The notes below the pieces were generated by a model. The model worked only from the letters and a program-made list of their open reading frames with translations, ran no database searches and was not told the DNA's origin. Made by a program: the position numbers and the translations under genes. Shown piece after piece: positions 58,360 through 64,000 of a stretch of DNA of 64,000 nucleotides. Every line of letters starts with the position of its first letter. Position 1 is the first letter of the stretch. This stretch comes from Fidelibacterota bacterium (GTDB lineage: Bacteria; Fidelibacterota; UBA8477; JABMPR01), in NCBI GenBank assembly GCA_016845065.1, contig JAERTG010000130.1, positions 1 to 64,000 of the forward strand. Direction: 5' to 3'.

Positions 58360-59505
58360 ATGAGCAGTTCAGGTGCTTTGATTTATATCGGAGCACCTTT
58401 TTTTATCCAGAAAAAGCATTTCCATTCAATCCTAACCGGTTTAGACTCATTCATGATTCATCATGCAAATAATCCCCGTTGGATGGACTGGACATGGCAA
58501 CATGCCCACAGTTGCAAAGATGTGGCAACTCTCAGAGAATGGTTAGCAAGTACGGGGACCGAATTTCATATTCCTGGCCACCAGTTTAATGAAATCACGT
58601 CTAGTTACCGAATGGGAATTACACCCTACTATTTTGGTTTGATTAAGCAGTATGATAATACTGATCCAATTTATCGGCAAATAGTTCCCTCGCCTGATGA
58701 ACTAAAAATTTTACCTGAGGAGCTCGAAGATCCTATCGGGGATGAGAATCCCGCTCGCGGATCGCGGCCGTTGAAAGCCCTCATCCATCGTTATACCAAT
58801 CGAGTTTTACTTATACCAACGGCCCAGTGCGCTGTGTACTGCAGATTCTGTTTTAGAAAGCGACTGGTTGGAGATACGGCGCACAACGCCCGTGAGGAGG
58901 ATCTCCAAAAAGCCTATGAATACATCCTATCCCATCCAGAAATTGAGGAAGTCATCCTCACGGGCGGCGATCCGCTCACTCTGGGAGATCAAGCACTACG
59001 AAACATCCTGAAAGCCCTTGATAATATTCCACATTTACGCATAATCAGAATACATACGAGACTCCCTGTGGTCAATCCGTTCAGGCTCACACCTGGATTG
59101 GGGAATATCATCACCTCTATACAGAAACCGGTTTGGATTTCAGCCCATTTTAATCATGTGGCGGAAATTACTGAGACCGCTCACCAACACATCTTGGGCT
59201 GGGTTTCCATGGGTATTCCGTTTTTAAATCAAAGCGTCCTTCTGAAGGGTGTAAATGATTCTGTTGAAGCGCTGAAGGAGTTGTTCATTTCTCTGATAGA
59301 GATGAAAGTAAAACCGTATTACCTACACCAGGCTGACATGGTTCAGGGTACCAGCCACCTACGCGTGCCACAGCAGCATGGACTGGAGCTACTCCGAAAA
59401 CTTCAGGGTGAACTTCCAGGATATGCCCTTCCCCACTATGTTTTGGACAATTCTGATGGCTCTGGAAAAATCCCGCTTCAGAACCAGTGGGTCACTACCA
59501 TATAA
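58360..59505 (+). CDS. KamA/EpmB-family radical SAM aminomutase
   Basis: 381 residues, or 350 if translation starts at the ATG at 58453, where family homology begins; neither start has a clear ribosome binding site. The radical SAM motif is Cys157-x3-Cys161-x2-Cys164 (CAVYCRFCFRKR). GGDPLTLGD follows, and the C-terminal GSGKIPL carries the PLP lysine. Full KamA lysine 2,3-aminomutases have an extra C-terminal region that is absent here, so the size is closer to EpmB, which makes beta-lysine for elongation factor P. No efp or epmA is in the window, so the substrate remains open between free lysine and EF-P modification. Confidence 0.82.
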   Translation: MSSSGALIYIGAPFFIQKKHFHSILTGLDSFMIHHANNPRWMDWTWQHAHSCKDVATLREWLASTGTEFHIPGHQFNEITSSYRMGITPYYFGLIKQYDNTDPIYRQIVPSPDELKILPEELEDPIGDENPARGSRPLKALIHRYTNRVLLIPTAQCAVYCRFCFRKRLVGDTAHNAREEDLQKAYEYILSHPEIEEVILTGGDPLTLGDQALRNILKALDNIPHLRIIRIHTRLPVVNPFRLTPGLGNIITSIQKPVWISAHFNHVAEITETAHQHILGWVSMGIPFLNQSVLLKGVNDSVEALKELFISLIEMKVKPYYLHQADMVQGTSHLRVPQQHGLELLRKLQGELPGYALPHYVLDNSDGSGKIPLQNQWVTTI

Positions 59506-59619
59506 AAGTTACAAATAACAACTATTACAATATTGATATCGTAAAGCCCACAACGGAGAATGGGCTTGATTCCCAGTGAATAATATTAAATTATCAGACA
59601 TTAACAATAGGAGGAAAAT

Positions 59620-60612
59620 ATGATAAAACGTTACCTGTCTATACTTTTAGCCCTCAGTCTGGCACTTTTCATGTGGTCATGCAGCGATCCTGAGGACGAT
59701 GACATCGATGCACCAACAACACCAGCAAATTTCACTTCCTCTGACGCGCTATCTGGCGATGGCGGAGTTTACCTGATGTGGGATGAAAATACTGAAGATG
59801 ATCTTGCAGGATACACCCTATATCGAAGCTACGGCAGTATCGATTTCACATCAATAGCTACCCTCCAGACAAATTATTATATGGACGCAGGTCTCGACTA
59901 TGACACGGAGTATTCATATAAACTTACAGCATTTGATTCTGAAGGAAATGAAAGTGGCTTTACGAATGTCGTTTCCGTTACCCCCATCAATTTGAATCCG
60001 CCACAAACCCCGACTAATCTCCAAATTATGGCTCATAATAAACCAACTGAATTTCAAGTGAATGTGGAGTTAACGTGGAATCATAACACCGAATCTGATT
60101 TTTCACATTATAAACTTTTTAGATCAGATGTAAGTGGTCTCTTCGCCACCAATTCAGAATCCTTTCTTGACTCTACAACTGAGAATTTTTACATCGATGA
60201 AGCGGTCACACCTGGTACCATGTACCATTACAAGCTAATTGCTTACGATTTTGGAGGTGTTCTGGAAGCACCTGCTGCGGGGCCAGTTTCTGATACACCA
60301 CTTGAGGTACCAACACTGGTCTCTCCCATTGATGGCAATACAATCAATACCCTGACCCCTACTTTCCATTGGGTAAATGTTGATGACGCCGTGAAGTACA
60401 AGATCATTGTCAGGACCTCTTCTCAAACAGGTGATATCTGGGAATCAACAGTTGATGCAACATCAGAATCTGAAATGACAGTTACCTATCCATCCAATGC
60501 TACTACTCCACTTAGTGGCAACACCTTGTATTATTGGTTCATTTCGGGTTACTCAAAGGATACGGAAGACATCAACGTCTTTACTCCGGTTACAGGATTC
60601 CGTACTCCATAG
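59620..60612 (+). CDS. Lipoprotein with two fibronectin type III domains
   Basis: 330 residues. A lipoprotein signal ends in LFMWSC (Cys21), followed by an acidic stretch (SDPEDDDID). Two FN3 modules (about 33-125, and 128-230) contain VYLMWDENTEDDLAGYTLYR and VELTWNHNTESDFSHYKLFR, a pattern typical of FCB surface lipoproteins. The last ~95 residues form another Ig-like domain (TPTFHWVNVDDAVKYKI). It has a strong AGGAGGA site, its own gap upstream and a terminator downstream, so it is monocistronic. The function is unknown, probably surface binding. Confidence 0.8.
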   Translation: MIKRYLSILLALSLALFMWSCSDPEDDDIDAPTTPANFTSSDALSGDGGVYLMWDENTEDDLAGYTLYRSYGSIDFTSIATLQTNYYMDAGLDYDTEYSYKLTAFDSEGNESGFTNVVSVTPINLNPPQTPTNLQIMAHNKPTEFQVNVELTWNHNTESDFSHYKLFRSDVSGLFATNSESFLDSTTENFYIDEAVTPGTMYHYKLIAYDFGGVLEAPAAGPVSDTPLEVPTLVSPIDGNTINTLTPTFHWVNVDDAVKYKIIVRTSSQTGDIWESTVDATSESEMTVTYPSNATTPLSGNTLYYWFISGYSKDTEDINVFTPVTGFRTP

Positions 60613-60637
60613 ATTTTTCTAATAATAGAATTGTGAA

Positions 60638-60668
60638 TAAAAAAAGCCCCACGTCTGGGGCTTTTTTG
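60638..60668. terminator. Bidirectional intrinsic terminator between the lipoprotein gene and argF
   Basis: AAAAAGCCCC/GGGGCTTTTT with a short loop, flanked by A-run and T-run. It serves the rightward lipoprotein gene and the leftward argF. Confidence 0.92.
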
Positions 60669-60688
60669 TTGTCAATACTCCATAAGGC

Positions 60689-61624
60689 TTAGATACTAAT
60701 CTCAGCACCTGCAGATTTGGCCAGCATTACCATCACTGCTTTCTGGGCATGCATACGATTTTCTGCTTCATCAAAGATAACTGAGTTCGGCCCATCCAGA
60801 ACCGCTTCAGTGATCTCCTCACCATAGTGAGCTGGAAGACAATGCATTACGAGAGCATCGGAATTGGCATGACTCAGGAGCTCATCATTTATCTGAAAAC
60901 CATCAAAATCATCCAGACGTTTTTGGCGTTCTGCTTCCTGGCCCATAGAAGTCCACACATCCGTATATAAAACATCTGTATCCTTTGCCGCCTCGATAGG
61001 ATCTCTCACCACTTCAATTTTGCTAAGACCAGCAGCCTGTGCTTTGGCCAAAGTCTCGGGATCGGGATCATATCCCTCTGGAGCTGCCAGAACAAAATGA
61101 TAAGGAATCACGCTGGCGAAATTGAGGAATGAATTGCAGACATTATTCCCATCACCAATAAATACGACCTTCTGTCCTTCGACCTTACCGTGATGCTCAT
61201 AAATAGTCAGCATGTCTGCCATAATCTGACAGGGATGATTATAATCGGTTAGTCCGTTGATTACCGGTACAGTGGCATATTTCGCCATCTCGATCATATG
61301 TTCATGTTTGAAGAGACGCGCCATAATCCAGTTGTTATAACGAGAAATGACCCGGGAGATATCTTTAACAGATTCACGTTTCCCAATGCTGATATCATTT
61401 GGTCCCAGATAAAGCGCATGACCACCAAATTGAACCATACCAGTTTCAAAACTCACACGGGTTCGTAATGATGGCTTAGCAAATACCATGGACATGGTCT
61501 CATTGGCGAAAAAATGATGTTCTTTTCCTGCCTTTACATCTGCTTTTAACTGTTTTGCAATACGGAAGGTTTCATAGATCTCTTCCTGACTGAAATCTGT
61601 TACGGCTAAAAAATCTCTCTTCAT
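60689..61624 (-). CDS. argF: Ornithine carbamoyltransferase
   Basis: 311 residues. It forms citrulline from ornithine and carbamoyl phosphate. The carbamoyl-phosphate loop is FAKPSLRTRVSFE, with Leu in the usual STRTR second position; HPCQ (DYNHPCQIMADML) and the ornithine signature HCLPAHYGEE are intact. Leu in the loop also occurs in the acetyl- and succinyl-ornithine relatives of this family, so an acylated substrate cannot be fully excluded. However, the HCLPA motif favours ornithine. AAGGAGG precedes the ATG. Confidence 0.92.
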   Translation of the reverse strand: MKRDFLAVTDFSQEEIYETFRIAKQLKADVKAGKEHHFFANETMSMVFAKPSLRTRVSFETGMVQFGGHALYLGPNDISIGKRESVKDISRVISRYNNWIMARLFKHEHMIEMAKYATVPVINGLTDYNHPCQIMADMLTIYEHHGKVEGQKVVFIGDGNNVCNSFLNFASVIPYHFVLAAPEGYDPDPETLAKAQAAGLSKIEVVRDPIEAAKDTDVLYTDVWTSMGQEAERQKRLDDFDGFQINDELLSHANSDALVMHCLPAHYGEEITEAVLDGPNSVIFDEAENRMHAQKAVMVMLAKSAGAEISI

Positions 61625-61647
61625 TAGGCCTCCTTAACCTCAGTTGA

Positions 61648-61676
61648 TAAAAAAACTCCGCCTATAGACGGAGTCA
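61648..61676 (-). terminator. Intrinsic terminator after hslU
   Basis: On the minus strand ACTCCG/CGGAGT with an 8-base loop is followed by TTTTTTTATC. Confidence 0.88.
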
Positions 61677-61723
61677 TTAATGGGTGTATGTTTATTTGAT
61701 ATTGTGTCTTCAATTAACTTTCT

Positions 61724-63070
61724 CTAGAGTATGTATTTACTCAAGTCCTGATCTGCCATAGTATCTTTGAATGTTTTTGTGACCATGGTTTTGGTTACTT
61801 TCAAGGTCTTTGTCTTACCATCTGGCAAGTCAAACAAAGTCGTTTCAAGCAGCTTACTCATGATAGTATGCAAACGTCGCGCACCAATATTCTCGACGCT
61901 CTCGTTGACTTCAAAAGCTACGCGGGCTATTTCAGCGATGGCATCTTTGTTAAAAGTAATTTTAACATCTTCTGCACCCACCAGCGCAGTATACTGTTTT
62001 AACAAAGCGGATTTTGGCTGCGTCAAAATTTGAATAAAATCGTCTTCAGTCAAATTTTCTAGCTCTACACGAATGGGAAATCGCCCCTGCAACTCTGGGA
62101 TGAGATCAGAGGGTTTCGACATATGAAATGCCCCAGCCGCAATGAAGAGGATATGATCAGTGGCCAGTGTACCATATTTAGTTTTAACAGTGCTGCCTTC
62201 AATAATAGGCAGGATATCTCGCTGAACACCCTCTCGAGACACATCTGGTCCACCACCACCGCGCTCAACGGCAATTTTATCTATCTCATCGACAAACACG
62301 ATACCATCCTGTTCAGCTCGACGAATGGCCTCACTCTGCACCTTTTCTTCATCAATGAGTTTATCAGATTCTTCAGCAGTAATTAGTATCCTGGCCTCGG
62401 TTACACTCAAGCGACGCATCTTCTTCTTTTTAGGCATGGCATTGCCCAGCATATCCTGAATATTCATTCCCAGATCATCCATCCCCATAGGACTGAATAT
62501 TTGCATCATGGCATTGCTGCCACCGTCTTCTTGAACCTTGAACTCTACCTGGCGCTCTTCAAAATCTCCAGCCATGAGTTTGGCGTACATTTTCTCACGA
62601 GTAGTTAGATATCTAGTATAATCATCAGATTCTTTATCTGGATTGGCCGGTGGAGGTAATAGCAAGTCCATGATCCGCTCATTTGTCATCTCAAGGGCTT
62701 TTTCGCGAACCGTAATCTCATGTTCTGCCTTTACGATACTATAGCTATTGTCAACCAGGTCACGAATCATTGAGTCTACATCTCTACCCACATATCCGAC
62801 TTCAGTAAATTTGGAAGCCTCTACCTTTACGAAGGGAGCCTGAACCAGATTGGACAATCGACGGGCAATTTCAGTTTTTCCAACGCCTGTGGAACCAATC
62901 ATAATGATGTTATTCGGAAGGATTTCATCGCGGATATCTGAAGTTACCTGTTGACGTCTCCAACGATTTCTCAGCGCAATGGCCACGGATTTTTTAGCAC
63001 TATCCTGACCAATAATATATTTATCCAATTCCTGGACGATTTGTTTGGGTGTAAGTGAAAATTTACTCAT
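61724..63070 (-). CDS. hslU: ATP-dependent protease ATPase subunit HslU
   Basis: 448 residues, AAA+ unfoldase. Walker A GSTGVGKTEIARRL, Walker B GIVFVDEIDKIA, the intermediate I-domain (about 110-235) and the C-terminal sensor-2 region with NIGARRLHTIMSKLLE are present. The C-terminus DLSKYIL inserts into HslV pockets. It follows hslV by 15 bases in one operon. Confidence 0.97.
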   Translation of the reverse strand: MSKFSLTPKQIVQELDKYIIGQDSAKKSVAIALRNRWRRQQVTSDIRDEILPNNIIMIGSTGVGKTEIARRLSNLVQAPFVKVEASKFTEVGYVGRDVDSMIRDLVDNSYSIVKAEHEITVREKALEMTNERIMDLLLPPPANPDKESDDYTRYLTTREKMYAKLMAGDFEERQVEFKVQEDGGSNAMMQIFSPMGMDDLGMNIQDMLGNAMPKKKKMRRLSVTEARILITAEESDKLIDEEKVQSEAIRRAEQDGIVFVDEIDKIAVERGGGGPDVSREGVQRDILPIIEGSTVKTKYGTLATDHILFIAAGAFHMSKPSDLIPELQGRFPIRVELENLTEDDFIQILTQPKSALLKQYTALVGAEDVKITFNKDAIAEIARVAFEVNESVENIGARRLHTIMSKLLETTLFDLPDGKTKTLKVTKTMVTKTFKDTMADQDLSKYIL

Positions 63071-63085
63071 GTAAAGGTCGTTCTC

Positions 63086-63631
63086 TTATTTCAATTCTAA
63101 TACATTTATATTGTTGTTGGTATAGATGCAAATATCAGCAGTTATTTCCAGAGACATACGTACAATCTCCTTCGGTGATTTCTTTCCAGATGCAATAAAA
63201 GCACGTGCAGCAGCCGTGGCATAGGGGCTGCCAGATCCAATAGACATAACACCATCATCAGACTCGACTACATCGCCATTACCGGAGATAATCAACCCGT
63301 GACTTATATCCATTACAACCAACATGGCCTCAAGGTTTCGAAGCATTTTATCCATGCGCCAATCTTTCGCCAACTCAACAGCAGCTCGGACGAGATCACC
63401 ACTGAATTCATCGAGCTTGGCTTCAAATTTCTCAAACAATGCGAAAGCATCAGCAGCCGATCCAGCAAATCCTGCCAGGACATCACCATCATAAATGGAG
63501 CGAATTTTTACTGCTCCATGTTTCATCACAGTATCTCCAAAGGTGACCTGGCCATCACCACCCAGAGCAACTTTACCGTTGTGTCTGACGCCTAAAATTG
63601 TAGTGGAATGAAGATCAGGAAACGTGTTCAT
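63086..63631 (-). CDS. hslV: ATP-dependent protease peptidase subunit HslV
   Basis: 181 residues. The catalytic N-terminal threonine is Thr10 in [20 protein letters not shown], exposed after removal of a 9-residue leader, longer than the single Met of enteric Hsl[21 protein letters not shown] is the family signature. It assembles as a double hexamer capped by HslU. A GAGG site precedes the ATG. Confidence 0.97.
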   Translation of the reverse strand: MNTFPDLHSTTILGVRHNGKVALGGDGQVTFGDTVMKHGAVKIRSIYDGDVLAGFAGSAADAFALFEKFEAKLDEFSGDLVRAAVELAKDWRMDKMLRNLEAMLVVMDISHGLIISGNGDVVESDDGVMSIGSGSPYATAAARAFIASGKKSPKEIVRMSLEITADICIYTNNNINVLELK

Positions 63632-63742
63632 ATCGGTGCCTCTTATTGCAGTTCATTGCTTTAATATTTTAAAGCCGCTGAATATATATTAGCTCGTTGG
63701 TGCCGCAATCCTTTTTGGGTGGAGTATTGGTGAATAAACAAA

Positions 63743-63772
63743 GGGGTGGTTGCCTTCCCGACAGCCACCCCA
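63743..63772 (-). terminator. Probable intrinsic terminator after hflC
   Basis: A GGGGTGGCTG/CAACCACCCC stem lies 39 bases after the hflC stop and is followed on the minus strand by TTTGTTTA. The T tract is weak. Confidence 0.6.
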
Positions 63773-63810
63773 GAGTTATATGCACTCATTATTTTCAGGA
63801 TATTAGATTT

Positions 63811-64000
63811 TTAATCCATGTCCTTTAAATAATTGAGAAAATCGGATTCTGGTGTCAATACAAGCTTGGTTTTATCATCAAATACCTTCTTGTATGCATC
63901 CATGGTTCGAATGAACTCATAAAAATCCGGATCCTGCTTATAGGCATCAGCATAAATCTTAATCGCTTGAGCCTCACCGTTTCCACGAACTTCCTGGGCT
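63811..64000 (-). CDS. hflC: 3' end of HflC (partial)
   Basis: The last ~62 codons, cut by the right window edge, read AQEVRGNGEAQAIKIYADAY and end YLKDMD. This is the conserved C-terminal region of the SPFH-family FtsH modulator HflC (compare the family pattern RGEGDAEAIKIYADAY...DPEFY...TKLVLSPDSEFF). HflC with HflK forms a periplasmic cage around FtsH. It is followed by a hairpin terminator and then by hslV in the same direction, so proteolysis genes cluster here. Confidence 0.85.
   Translation of the reverse strand, partial: AQEVRGNGEAQAIKIYADAYKQDPDFYEFIRTMDAYKKVFDDKTKLVLTPESDFLNYLKDMD

Overview
The window reads as a chromosomal segment of a Gram-negative, moderately AT-rich bacterium of the FCB group. 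The best fit is a Candidatus Marinimicrobia/Neomarinimicrobiota- or Calditrichota-like lineage; this placement is inference. It rests on outer-membrane barrels, C-terminal sorting domains of the NPFNPSTTI... type, a complete Na+-NQR operon, selenocysteine genes, HslUV and a type IV pilus PilMNOPQ block. No phage, IS element, CRISPR array, rRNA or tRNA was found.

Layout. Positions 1-1617 hold two tandem pilin-like genes with near-identical basic/aromatic tails, the first cut by the window edge. Positions 1748-5839 hold pilM-pilN-pilO-pilP-like genes and a secretin. An MFS exporter and a NUDIX hydrolase follow, converging on a leftward run from 17975 down to 7775: a TauE-like permease, selA, a 105-bp tandem repeat, an Nramp-like transporter lacking the usual metal motifs, selB, mutS, a PorV-like barrel and an HD-domain protein.

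Positions 18038-25490 carry a tandemly duplicated module: a secreted beta-propeller protein plus a secreted subtilisin-like protease, each copy with its own terminator. Both protease copies are damaged at the 5' end, one by two nonsense codons and one by a frameshift. Next comes the leftward ffh-rpsP-khpA-rimM-trmD-rplS translation/secretion operon and a methyltransferase, then the rightward nqrABCDEF operon and apbE. An M28 peptidase and a DUF72 protein lead into the most unusual region, a leftward four-gene envelope cluster at 39411-51592. It encodes a small DUF11-like protein, a secreted DUF11 protein, a 2228-residue DUF11/SdrD/double-OmpA protein and a 1037-residue barrel. These look like parts of one surface structure that I cannot match to a named system.

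After a gene-poor gap of about 1.65 kb with an orphan terminator come pgi, an EVE-domain protein, a flavin reductase, an HdrD/GlpC-like Fe-S membrane oxidoreductase, a KamA/EpmB-type radical SAM enzyme and an FN3 lipoprotein. The window ends with leftward argF, hslVU and the 3' end of hflC.

How parts work together: PilM/N/O/P and the secretin form the pilus alignment and outer-membrane complex served by the pilin-like genes. SelA charges tRNA-Sec and SelB delivers it. Nqr proteins plus ApbE make a flavinylated Na+ pump. HslV and HslU make a two-component protease.
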